Assembly (NCBI RefSeq): GCF_001620055.1
Contig: NZ_LQGY01000005.1
Location: forward strand, 1 to 64,000
Direction of reading: 5' to 3'
DNA length: 64,000 nucleotides
Source: Agromyces sp. NDB4Y10
GTDB lineage: Bacteria; Actinomycetota; Actinomycetes; Actinomycetales; Microbacteriaceae
Shown: positions 55,176-63,110 of the stretch, one piece after another
Numbering within the stretch: position 1 is the first letter of the stretch
Layout of the letters: each line of letters opens with the position of its first letter
The notes under the pieces: generated by a model
Told to the model about the DNA's origin: nothing
Seen by the model: only the letters and a program-made list of their open reading frames with translations
Database searches by the model: none
Made by a program: the position numbers and the translations under genes

Positions 55176-56000
55176 ATGACCAGACGGATGCCGAAGGCGC
55201 TGTACGAGCGCGAACTGCGCGCGTTGCAGGCGCAGCTCGTCGACATGCAGGCGTGGGTGCAGCAGACCGGCGCCCGGGTCGTGGTGATCTTCGAGGGGCG
55301 GGATGCCGCGGGCAAGGGCTCCGCGATCAAGCGCGTCAGCGAGTACCTGAACCCGCGCGTCACCCGCATCGTCGCGTTGCCCACGCCGAGCGAGCGCGAC
55401 AAGACCCGGTGGTACTTCCAGCGGTACGTGCCGCACCTGCCGGCGGCGGGCGAGATGGTGCTCATGGACCGCTCCTGGTACAACCGCGCCGGCGTCGAAC
55501 GCGTGATGGGGTACTGCACCAACGAGGAGTACCAGCGGTTCCTTCGGCAGGCGCCGATCTTCGAGCGGATGCTGGTCGAGGACGGCATCATCCTGCTGAA
55601 GTACTGGTTCAGCGTGTCCGACGTGGTGCAGGAGGAGCGGTTCCGCTCGCGCCTCGAGGACCCGATGCGGCGCTGGAAGCTCAGCCCCAACGACGTGATG
55701 TCGATCACGAAGTGGGAGGACTACTCGCGCGCGAAGGACACCATGTTCGTGCACACCGACATCGCCGAGGCGCCCTGGTACGAGGTGGAGAGCGACGACA
55801 AGCGCGCGTCACGGATCAACATGATCTCCCACCTGCTGTCCAAGGTGCCGTGGGAGCCCGTCGTGTGGGAGCCGATCGTGATCCCGCGGCGGCCGCCCGC
55901 CGGTGGGTACGAGCGCCCGCCTCGGGCGTGGACGAACTCGGTGCCGGATGTCGCGGCCGAACTCATGCGGCGGCACGCGGGGGGCGGCGCTGGCGGCTGA
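55176..56000 (+). CDS. ppk2: Polyphosphate kinase 2
   Basis: This 274-residue single-domain PPK2 phosphorylates nucleotides with polyphosphate (or the reverse). Motifs are Walker A FEGRDAAGKGSAIKRV (about 41-56), Walker B-like VLMDRSWYNRAGVERVMG (about 103-120), and the conserved KYWFSVSD and RRWKLSPNDVMS blocks. Length and motifs fit the classic PPK2 family; whether it prefers ADP or GDP cannot be told. I chose ATG 55176, since the 28 preceding in-frame codons are intergenic in character. It converges on the MFS gene across the heptamer array. Confidence 0.93.
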   Translation: MTRRMPKALYERELRALQAQLVDMQAWVQQTGARVVVIFEGRDAAGKGSAIKRVSEYLNPRVTRIVALPTPSERDKTRWYFQRYVPHLPAAGEMVLMDRSWYNRAGVERVMGYCTNEEYQRFLRQAPIFERMLVEDGIILLKYWFSVSDVVQEERFRSRLEDPMRRWKLSPNDVMSITKWEDYSRAKDTMFVHTDIAEAPWYEVESDDKRASRINMISHLLSKVPWEPVVWEPIVIPRRPPAGGYERPPRAWTNSVPDVAAELMRRHAGGGAGG

Positions 56001-56046
56001 CGCGTCGCCCAGCGCCGCGACCCCGAGGACGGCCGCTTGGGCGACC

Positions 56047-56130
56047 GGCATCCGGCATCCGGCATCCGGCATCCGGCATCCGGCATCCGGCATCCGGCAT
56101 CCGGCATCCGGCATCCGGCATCCGGCATCC
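56047..56130. repeat. Perfect tandem array, 12 copies of GGCATCC
   Basis: Twelve uninterrupted identical 7-base units fill 84 bases between the convergent ppk2 and MFS genes. The unit is the complement of GGATGCC, the word that is frequent singly across the host parts of this window. No spacers are present. It lies in a 201-bp gap whose remainder shows only GGTACCGGAGTACC-like dyads near 56155-56175. Confidence 0.95.
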
Positions 56131-56201
56131 GAGCAGGGTCTCGCCCGCGATCTCGGTACCGGAGTACCGAAGTACCGGACCACCGCGCCGACGCGACTCG
56201 T

Positions 56202-57473
56202 TCACGCGCGGTCGCGGGGCGAGCGCCGCGCGTGCCCGACCGCGAGCCCGACGACCGCGGCCGCGACCACCGCGGCGGCGAGCGCCGGCAGCGCCGCTAT
56301 GCCCAGGCTCCCGACGACGAGCGACGCGAGCGCCGCGCCGACCGCGATGCCGAGGTTGAACAGCACCGGGATGAGCGCGCCCGCGAAGCCGCGGTGCTCG
56401 GTCCCCGCGAGCCGCAGGATGAGCGTCTGCGCGAGTGCGGGCAGCGCTCCCGACGCGGTCGCCCAGGCGACGACCACGACGATGCCGATGGCGGGGTGTG
56501 CGTCGACGACCGAAAGCGCGAGCACGGCTGCCGCGGTTGTGATCGAGCTGATCAGCAGCGCGCGCTCGGTGCGGGCGCCGAACCGCCCGGCCAGCACGAC
56601 GCCGGCGGCCGACGCGAGCCCGAACACGAGCAGCATCGTCCCGACTCCGCCGGGCACGACGGCGGCGGGCGACTCCACGAGCCGGGTGATGAACGTGTAG
56701 GCGCCGTAGTGTCCGACGAGCAGCAGCGCGACGAGCAGGGTCAGCACGAGCAGCGGGCGGATGCCGCCGGCGCGGCCGGCACTGCCGTCGGCGTGAGTCG
56801 CGGCATCCGCTGCACCGGACGAGGTCGTTTCGCCCGGCGCGCCGGAGCCTGCGGCGGAGACGGGCGCCCGCACGACCAGGAACACGAGCACCGCTGCGAC
56901 GAGCGCGAGCCCCGCGAGTCCGCCGAACGCGGCCCGCCATCCGACCGCGTCGGCGACGAGGCTGCCCGCCGGAAGCCCGAACACCATGCCGAGCGTGGCG
57001 CCGCCGAGCACGACGGCCACGGCACGCGCGAGGTGGCGGTCGGCGACGAGGTCGGCGGTGACGGCGTTGGTCGTCGCCCACAGCAACCCGACGGCGAGGG
57101 CGCCGAGCAGGCGCGCGGCGACCGCGGGTGCGTAGCCGGGCGCCATCGCGGTGAGTGCGGCCGACGCCGCGAGCACCACGAGCGCGGCCACGATGACCGT
57201 CCGCCGGTCGATGCGCCGCGTGAGGCGCACGAGCGGGAAGCTGCCGATCACGACGACCGCCGCCCACACCGAGACGAGCAACCCGATGCGGGGCTCGCTC
57301 ACGCCGAGGCCCGCGCTCATCTGCGGCAGCACCGCAGCGGGCAGCATCTCCGCGGTGACCATCGTGAACGTCGCACCGCCGAGCACGAGCAGCGGGAACC
57401 AGGGGAAGCGATCGGTCGCGCGGTCGCCCCCACGTGCCGCGCGGGACCGTTCGAGATAGGTGGTGTCGCTCAT
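56202..57473 (-). CDS. MFS exporter
   Basis: This 423-residue major facilitator has 12 hydrophobic segments, with the loop 2-3 motif RLTRRIDRRTV and motif C-like ATLGMVFGLPAGSLVAD in helix 5, which marks drug or metabolite exporters of the DHA1/AraJ type. The opening segment TMVTAEMLPAAVLPQMSAGLG is characteristic. The central loop (about 210-240) is Ala/Ser-rich. The substrate is unknown. The divergent MerR gene and the dyad between them suggest that it is induced by a MerR ligand. Confidence 0.92.
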   Translation of the reverse strand: MSDTTYLERSRAARGGDRATDRFPWFPLLVLGGATFTMVTAEMLPAAVLPQMSAGLGVSEPRIGLLVSVWAAVVVIGSFPLVRLTRRIDRRTVIVAALVVLAASAALTAMAPGYAPAVAARLLGALAVGLLWATTNAVTADLVADRHLARAVAVVLGGATLGMVFGLPAGSLVADAVGWRAAFGGLAGLALVAAVLVFLVVRAPVSAAGSGAPGETTSSGAADAATHADGSAGRAGGIRPLLVLTLLVALLLVGHYGAYTFITRLVESPAAVVPGGVGTMLLVFGLASAAGVVLAGRFGARTERALLISSITTAAAVLALSVVDAHPAIGIVVVVAWATASGALPALAQTLILRLAGTEHRGFAGALIPVLFNLGIAVGAALASLVVGSLGIAALPALAAAVVAAAVVGLAVGHARRSPRDRA

Positions 57474-57489
57474 GCTCCGACGCTAAACT

Positions 57490-57511
57490 TTGACACTGAT
57501 GTCAATGTCAA
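57490..57511. promoter_or_regulatory. MerR-type operator with overlapping promoters
   Basis: The perfect dyad TTGACA-CTGA-TGTCAA (57490-57505) is followed by a further half site TGTCAA (57506-57511). On the minus strand TTGACA (57511-57506) is followed after 18-19 bases by a TTTAG-like -10, placing transcription close to the exporter start codon. Dyads in a lengthened spacer are the standard MerR arrangement. Confidence 0.65.
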
Positions 57512-57542
57512 GCTCGGGTGTGAGCGGATGTCGGAGACCCAC

Positions 57543-57932
57543 ATGAAGATCGGCGAACTCGCGAGTCGCGCGGGCGTCTCGCCCCGACTCGTCCGCTACT
57601 ACGAAGCCCAGTCGCTCCTGGCTCCGACCCGGCAGGCGAACGGCTACCGGAGCTACGACGAGCGCCACGTCGAGCGGGTGCGGCGCATCGCCGGTCTCGT
57701 GCAGTCGGGCCTCACCACCCGCCTGGTGAAGGAACTGCTCGACCTCGAGGACGCCGCGGCCGAGCAGCGCCCGAGCTGCCCGCGAACCGTCGCCGACATG
57801 CTCGCGCACGAACTCGACGGCATCGAGGAGCGCATCGCCTGCCTCACGCGCAGCCGCGACACGATCCGCGACTACCTCGCGCGCACCGAGCACGCCGCCG
57901 TGCTGTCCGAGCGGGCCGCGGCCCGCGGGTGA
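57543..57932 (+). CDS. MerR-family transcriptional regulator
   Basis: This 129-residue protein begins with the MerR winged helix (MKIGELASRAGVSPRLVRYY, then EAQSLLAPTRQANGYRSYDE). A dimerisation coiled coil follows (about 75-115) and a short C-terminal part. It lacks the paired Cys of metal sensors except for isolated Cys near 80 and 100, so a small organic ligand is more likely. ATG 57543 follows GGAG; ATG 57528 would add five residues. It probably controls the divergent MFS gene and itself. Confidence 0.92.
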   Translation: MKIGELASRAGVSPRLVRYYEAQSLLAPTRQANGYRSYDERHVERVRRIAGLVQSGLTTRLVKELLDLEDAAAEQRPSCPRTVADMLAHELDGIEERIACLTRSRDTIRDYLARTEHAAVLSERAAARG

Positions 57933-58024
57933 CGTCGCGCGGCTCAGCGGCCGAGGCGGCAGAGCACGTCGGATGGCTGCGCCCGCGAGCTCGGGATGTC
58001 GGACGCCCTCCGTAGGTTCGGACC

Positions 58025-59137
58025 ATGACGGCTCCGGTGCCCTTCGAGATCCACGTCGACGACGCGGTGCTGGGCGACCTGCGCGCTCGGCTCCGGCATG
58101 CACGGCTGCTCGACGACTCGCCACGGCGACCGTCCTCCGGCATGACCACGGCCTACCTCCGCGATCTCGTCGACACCTGGATCGACTGGGACTGGCGCGC
58201 CCGCGAAGCGTGGCTGAACCGGCATCCGCAGTTCATCGCGCAGATCGACGACGCGAACGTGCACTTCGTGCACCAGCGCTCGGAGCATCCGGACGCGCCC
58301 GCGCTGCTCGTCATGCACGGGTGGCCCCACACGTTCGCGATGCAGCTCGACTTCGCCGACCGGCTGCCCGACGTGCACGTCGTGGTCGCGAGCCTGCCGG
58401 GCTTCGCCTTTTCGGCGCCGTACGCCGACGGCCCGATGACCGAGCACCGCATCGCGGCCACCATGCACCGGCTCATGACCGAGGTGCTCGGCTACGGGCG
58501 CTACGTCACCTACGGAGAGGATGTCACCGCGAACGTCAGCGACCTCATCGCCGCCAGCTATCCCGAGCACGTCGCGGGCATCGCCGCGACGCACGCGCAC
58601 TTCCCCACGATCGCCGAGCGCGAGGCGCTCACCGACCCGGCCGAGGTGGCGTTCTTCGCTGCCCTCGCCGAGAAGCACGGCACGGACGGCGCGTACGGCC
58701 ACGTGCAGGCGACGCGCCCGGACACGCTCGCGGTCGCCCTGAACGACTCCCCCGCGGGCCTGCTCGCCTGGATCGCCGAGAAGCTCGTCGAGTGGAGCGA
58801 CACCCCGCCCGGCGATCCGTCGGCCGTGGAACGGCGCATCTCGCGCGACCGCATCCTCACCGAGGCGATGATCTACTGGGTCACCCAGTCGATCCAGTCG
58901 TCCTTCCGCCCGTACTACGAGGGAGCCGACACCCCGGATCCGATCCCTGCGACCGACGTGCCCGCCGCCGTCTGGGTGCAGCGGCACGAGGGCGACTATC
59001 CCGAGTCGCTCGCCCGCGCGCACTACCGAGACCTGCGGTGGTTCGACCGACTCGACGAGGGCGGTCACTTCGCGGCGGCCGAAGTGCCGGAGGACCTCGC
59101 CGACCGGATGCGGCGCTTCCTCGCCATGCTCGACTGA
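58025..59137 (+). CDS. Epoxide hydrolase-like alpha/beta hydrolase
   Basis: This 370-residue protein has an N-terminal epoxide-hydrolase (EHN) domain (PFEIHVDDAVLGDLRARLRH). The alpha/beta fold follows with the oxyanion HGWP (about 98), a nucleophile region YGEDVTANVS (about 162) with Asp in place of the GGDWG seen in most relatives, a ring-opening Tyr in FRPYYEG (about 294) and catalytic His in EGGHFAAAE (about 345). It should hydrate epoxides or act on a related ester or ether substrate. The unusual residues around the nucleophile make the exact chemistry uncertain. Confidence 0.9.
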   Translation: MTAPVPFEIHVDDAVLGDLRARLRHARLLDDSPRRPSSGMTTAYLRDLVDTWIDWDWRAREAWLNRHPQFIAQIDDANVHFVHQRSEHPDAPALLVMHGWPHTFAMQLDFADRLPDVHVVVASLPGFAFSAPYADGPMTEHRIAATMHRLMTEVLGYGRYVTYGEDVTANVSDLIAASYPEHVAGIAATHAHFPTIAEREALTDPAEVAFFAALAEKHGTDGAYGHVQATRPDTLAVALNDSPAGLLAWIAEKLVEWSDTPPGDPSAVERRISRDRILTEAMIYWVTQSIQSSFRPYYEGADTPDPIPATDVPAAVWVQRHEGDYPESLARAHYRDLRWFDRLDEGGHFAAAEVPEDLADRMRRFLAMLD

Positions 59138-59304
59138 TCGGCGCCGCGCCGTGCTGGTGGCCGCGGCGCAGTCGGGGCCGGCAGCGCCGTGCGCCTCACC
59201 GGCGAGTACGACATGCGGATGCCACGGCCGAAGCATCCGTGCTGTCAACCGCCTGCCGACCCACCGGGCCGCGTGCGAGCGTGGAGGAAACGGAAGGAGA
59301 CACC

Positions 59305-59496
59305 GTGACCGACATCTCGACGGGCTTCCAGGACCCGGGCGACAACAAGGACGCCGACCGCGACCGCATCCCCATGACGCAGGTGGATGACGAGGAGGTC
59401 GCCAAGCACCGCACGACCACGGATGACGCGCCCTCGGGCGAAGGCACCGGGATCGGCGGCGAGCCGACGCGGCTGCCCGCCGACGACGAGTCCTGA
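59305..59496 (+). CDS. Small acidic, probably disordered protein
   Basis: This 63-residue protein starts at GTG 59305, which follows GGAAGGAG. It is rich in Asp, Thr, Gly and Glu with no hydrophobic core (FQDPGDNKDADRDRIPMTQV, then DDEEVAKHRTTTDDAPSGEG). No family was recognised. It resembles the acidic protein at 3925-4080 in style. Confidence 0.65.
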   Translation: MTDISTGFQDPGDNKDADRDRIPMTQVDDEEVAKHRTTTDDAPSGEGTGIGGEPTRLPADDES

Positions 59497-59585
59497 CCGA
59501 ATCGAGTCCCGCTTCTGCGATGGAGTCCGCCCGACGAGCGGGCTCCATCGCACGAACGGCACTCCAGCGGGGCGCGGCGCGGCGA

Positions 59586-60392
59586 TCAGGCGGCGGACGG
59601 CGACCATCGTCCGGCCGACGGCGCCGACGCCCGCGGGCCCGGGGCCGTGGCGCGGTACCAGCCCGCGAGCAGGATCACCAGGATGGCGACGTCGACCGCG
59701 TCGCCGCCGTAGTACATGACCGCGGCGCCGAGTTCCGCCTGCACCGCGCCCACCCCCGCGGGCGGGTGAGCCGCGATCCACTTGGCGAGCACGCCGTGCC
59801 CGGCGAAGGCGACGAGCAGGACGACGGTACGGAACGCCGGACCGGGCCGGTGCGGCGCCGGGTCCCGTCCGATCATCGACGCGGTGAAGAGGTAGCCGGC
59901 GACGAGGACGTGCGCATTCACGGCCGCGGCCAGGAACGGGTTCGCGTGCATCCGCACGAACAGGTCCGTCGTGTAGAGCACCCACAGCCCGCCGACGTTC
60001 AGCACCGTCGCGGTCACCGGATGCGCGACGAACCGGACCGGCCGCGAGCGGAGCAGCGCCGACAGGCGCCGCGCCGGCACCACCGCGAGCGACCGCAGCG
60101 CGAGCGTCACCGGCGCGGCCAGCACCAGCAGCAGCGGGGCCACCATCCCGACCAGCAGGTGCCCGGCCATGTGCGCCGCGAACGCCGAACCGCCCGCCCC
60201 CGCGACCGAACCGGCTAGCCCCGCGTACACCGCGCCGAGCCCCAGCAGCCAGCACGCGGTCCGCCCGAGCGGCCACGGTCGACGGCGGCGCGAGCGGATG
60301 ACAGCGGCGACGTAGCATCCGCCGACCGCCAGCAGCACCGCAGCGAGGATCAGCTCGCCGGGCCACGCCGACGACGCCGCATGTTCAGGCAT
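59586..60392 (-). CDS. CtaG/caa3-type cytochrome c oxidase assembly protein
   Basis: This 268-residue protein with seven membrane helices has the CtaG (caa3 type) features HMAGHLLVGMVAPLLLVLAAP (about 74-94), NVGGLWVLYTTDLF and NAHVLVAGYLF. Metal-binding His residues occur in the HMxxH and AHV contexts. The family helps to insert copper into cytochrome oxidase. The start overlaps the 3' end of the DUF2243 gene by eight bases, so the two form an operon, a pairing common in actinobacteria. Confidence 0.93.
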   Translation of the reverse strand: MPEHAASSAWPGELILAAVLLAVGGCYVAAVIRSRRRRPWPLGRTACWLLGLGAVYAGLAGSVAGAGGSAFAAHMAGHLLVGMVAPLLLVLAAPVTLALRSLAVVPARRLSALLRSRPVRFVAHPVTATVLNVGGLWVLYTTDLFVRMHANPFLAAAVNAHVLVAGYLFTASMIGRDPAPHRPGPAFRTVVLLVAFAGHGVLAKWIAAHPPAGVGAVQAELGAAVMYYGGDAVDVAILVILLAGWYRATAPGPRASAPSAGRWSPSAA

Positions 60393-60882
60393 CGCCGCGC
60401 CGCCTCGCCCGCACGAGCAGGAGGGCCCCGGCGACGATCAGCGCGACCGAGACGCCGTTCCACACCAGGTCGTACGGCAGCAGGTCGACGCCGTACCGGA
60501 TCTGGTGCACCCCGAACGCCTTGTGGAGGACCGTGCCGTCGAACAGCTGGAAGCCGCCGGAACCGAGCAGCACCGCGCCCCACCAGCGCATCCACTGCAC
60601 CGAGTGCCGACGAGACAGGTCGGCGAGGAGGAACAGTCCCCCCACCGTCGCGAACCAGCCGAACGCGTGGAAGATCCCGTCGGACACCAGCCCGATATCG
60701 GGCGTCGACCGGTCGTAGAAGTGGTGCCAGTGGAGCAGCTGGTGGAACACCGCCTCGTCGATGAACGCGGCCACCCCGATGCCGAGCAGCACGCCGGAGG
60801 CGAGGTTCCGGCCGCGGGCGCGCTCGGGCGCGGCATCCGTCGTCGGGCGCGCCGCGGATGCGGCACCGCGGTCACTCGGCAT
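60385..60882 (-). CDS. DUF2243 membrane protein
   Basis: This 165-residue protein has four membrane helices. The conserved His-rich first segment AAFIDEAVFHQLLHWHHFYD (about 38-57), then SDGIFHAFGW and GTVLHKAFGVHQIRYG, gives clustered His residues that may bind metal. DUF2243 often accompanies CtaG. The first 25 residues are Ala/Arg-rich and cytoplasmic. It is the first gene of the two-gene operon. Confidence 0.92.
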   Translation of the reverse strand: MPSDRGAASAARPTTDAAPERARGRNLASGVLLGIGVAAFIDEAVFHQLLHWHHFYDRSTPDIGLVSDGIFHAFGWFATVGGLFLLADLSRRHSVQWMRWWGAVLLGSGGFQLFDGTVLHKAFGVHQIRYGVDLLPYDLVWNGVSVALIVAGALLLVRARRRGDA

Positions 60883-60967
60883 GGGTCCTCCCCGGCTCGG
60901 CGGTCCGCGCCAGTCTTCGATCCGCGTCGCCGCCGGGCAAGGAGGTTGCCGGTGTCCGGGCCGGCTG

Positions 60968-62068
60968 CTAGCGATCCGCGACCGGCGGCGCGGACACCGA
61001 CGCCCGCGAGATGAGCTTCGTCTCGAGGGTGTGGCGGGAACGCGGCGTGGCCTTGCCGTCGATGAGGGAGAGCAGGGTGGCCGCGGCCGTCTCGCCGAGT
61101 TCGTGCATGGGTTGCTCGATCATCGTCAGCGGCGGATCCATGACCGCCGCCCACGAGCTGTCGTCGAAGCCGATGAGCGACACGTCGGCCGGGTAGGCGA
61201 GGCCCGCGGCGCGCACCGCGCGCAGCGACCCGGTCATGGCGTCGGTCTCGGTGCAGAACACCGCGGTCGCCCGCTCGGGCAGCGCCAGCATGCGCGTCAC
61301 CTCGTCGGTGGCGCGCGACTCGGTCTTCTCGCCGACCATCACGAGGTCGGGGTCGAAGGGGATTCCCGCGTCGTCGAGCGCATCGAGGTAGCCGCGAAGA
61401 CGTTCCGCGTCGGTCCAGAGGTTGCGGGATGCCGCGGCGAGCAGCTCGCGACGGGTCGCCGGCCGCCCCTCGGTCGTGGGGCCCCAGACGAAGCCGATGC
61501 GGGTGTGGCCCGCCCGGATCAGGGAATCGACGGCCTCGCGGGCCGCCTCGCGGTTGTCGATCACGACCGCATCGAGGTCGAGGTGCGAGACCTCGCGGTC
61601 GACGAGCACCACGGGGATGCCGCGCTCGATCGCCGCCGTCAGGTGCGCGACATCCGCTCGCTCGACCGCCGCCGAGGCGACGATGACGCCGTCGACGCGC
61701 TTGTCGATGAGCACGTTCATGGCGGCGATCTCCTCGCTGAGCGACTCGTGCGTGCTCAGCACGATCGTGTCGAAGCCGCGCTCCCGCGACGTGTCGGAGA
61801 TGCCGCGGACCACGCCGGCGAAGAACGGGTTGCCGATGTCGGCGACGATGACGCCGAGCGTGTGCGTGACGCCCGTCGACATGCTGCGCGCGAGCGCGTT
61901 CGCCCGGTAGCCCAGCTGCTCGGCCGCGGCGAGCACGCGCTCGCGGAGCTCGGGGCTCACGTAGCCGTAGCCGCCGAGCGTGCGGGCGGCGGTCGCGCGG
62001 CCGACGCCGGCAGTCGCGGCGACCTCGGAGATGGTGGGCGGGCTGGGTGTTCGCTCGCGTTCCGCCAT
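60968..62068 (-). CDS. LacI-family transcriptional regulator
   Basis: This 366-residue protein has an N-terminal LacI helix-turn-helix (TISEVAATAGVGRATAARTL, about 12-31) and hinge (RANALARSMSTG). The periplasmic-binding-like sensor domain starts at HTLGVIVADIGNPFFAGVVRG. The last part has IGFDDSSWAAVMDPPLT, a typical ligand-pocket region. It lies 17 bases downstream of a PfkB kinase gene on the same strand and probably represses that sugar pathway. ATG 62068 is the first start in front of the helix-turn-helix. Confidence 0.94.
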   Translation of the reverse strand: MAERERTPSPPTISEVAATAGVGRATAARTLGGYGYVSPELRERVLAAAEQLGYRANALARSMSTGVTHTLGVIVADIGNPFFAGVVRGISDTSRERGFDTIVLSTHESLSEEIAAMNVLIDKRVDGVIVASAAVERADVAHLTAAIERGIPVVLVDREVSHLDLDAVVIDNREAAREAVDSLIRAGHTRIGFVWGPTTEGRPATRRELLAAASRNLWTDAERLRGYLDALDDAGIPFDPDLVMVGEKTESRATDEVTRMLALPERATAVFCTETDAMTGSLRAVRAAGLAYPADVSLIGFDDSSWAAVMDPPLTMIEQPMHELGETAAATLLSLIDGKATPRSRHTLETKLISRASVSAPPVADR

Positions 62069-62085
62069 GCTCCCGTGCCGCCCTT

Positions 62086-63015
62086 TCACCCGTGCGCCTC
62101 GACTGTCGCCATGGTAGCCGCGACGGGCTCGGCGGCGAGGGTCACCGGAGGGCCGGACGGACGGGCGCGACCGAACGCGCCCTCGACGAAGCACTGGTCG
62201 TACGCGGCGTCCGCCCCGGCGGCGAGCGCGGCCGCGAGCCGATCACGCGACGGCCGCGAGGCGGGCGTCCATCCGCTGCCGAGCAGGGAGACGACGAACC
62301 CCGCGAGGAACGCATCCCCGCAGCCCATGGTGTCGACGATCGTGGCCGGATCCTCGACGAGCCGCGCCGGCGCGGCGACGGTCAGCGTGCCGTCGGTGAC
62401 GACGGCGCCGTCCGTGCCCCGGGTCGCGAGGGCGACGGATGCCCCGCGGTCGACGGCCCGCGCGAGGAGCGCCTCCGTCTCGTCGAGCCCGAGGTGCGAG
62501 CACGACAGCAGCACCAGGTCGGCGTGCGGCGCCACCAGGTCGAGGTAGGCGTCGGTCCGGAACTCGTCCTCGCTCGACAGGTCGAACGAGACGAGCGCAC
62601 CGGTGCCCGCGAGCCTCGGCAGCTGCGACTCGCTGCGCGAGTACACGCTCGAGTGCACGAGGTCGAAGCTCGCCGCATAGGCGAGCAGGTCGTCATCGAG
62701 CTCGAGCGGCGAGCGGACGGTGACGCCGCCGCCGTTCCAGCCGAGGAACGTCCGCTCGCCGTCCTCCACGCGCAGGGTCGACACCCCGCTCTCCCCCGCC
62801 CGGACGACGCACCGGCCGACGTCGACGCCCTCCGCCGCGATCGCCTCGCGCAGCAGCTCGCCCGCCTCGTCATCGCCGAACACGCCGAGATACCCGGCGT
62901 CGGCGCCGAGGCGGTGGGCGAACACGGCGACGTTGACGCTGTTGCCGCCGGGGTAGTCGAGGCCGCGGTCGAGGAAGCGATCGACGATGTTGTCGCCGAA
63001 GCCGAGTACGCGCAT
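62086..63015 (-). CDS. PfkB-family sugar kinase, fructoselysine-6-kinase-like
   Basis: This 309-residue kinase begins with the FrlD-like pattern MRVLGFGDNIVDRFLDRG and YPGGNSVNVAVFAHRLGA (about 21). It ends with the PfkB anion-hole signature DTMGCGDAFLAGF (about 228; most relatives have GAGD, so Gly-Cys-Gly is a mild variation). The SIS-domain gene upstream and the LacI gene downstream suggest an Amadori-product or amino-sugar catabolic unit in which the kinase phosphorylates position 6. The substrate assignment is inferred. Confidence 0.9.
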   Translation of the reverse strand: MRVLGFGDNIVDRFLDRGLDYPGGNSVNVAVFAHRLGADAGYLGVFGDDEAGELLREAIAAEGVDVGRCVVRAGESGVSTLRVEDGERTFLGWNGGGVTVRSPLELDDDLLAYAASFDLVHSSVYSRSESQLPRLAGTGALVSFDLSSEDEFRTDAYLDLVAPHADLVLLSCSHLGLDETEALLARAVDRGASVALATRGTDGAVVTDGTLTVAAPARLVEDPATIVDTMGCGDAFLAGFVVSLLGSGWTPASRPSRDRLAAALAAGADAAYDQCFVEGAFGRARPSGPPVTLAAEPVAATMATVEAHG

Positions 63016-63110
63016 GTGCGTCTCCTGAGGACGGGGTGGTCGGAGGGTGGTCGAGGTCGACGGATGCCTCGCGGCGCGGTCACCGGCCACGAGGCATCCG
63101 TCGGCGCGGC

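Noticed and set aside
56047-56130. Array as a CRISPR
   Set aside because: The 7-base units are adjacent with no spacers and there are no cas genes.
56037-57542. Long open frame leading into the MerR gene
   Set aside because: It starts inside the heptamer array and runs antisense to the MFS exporter; only the last 129 codons match a family.
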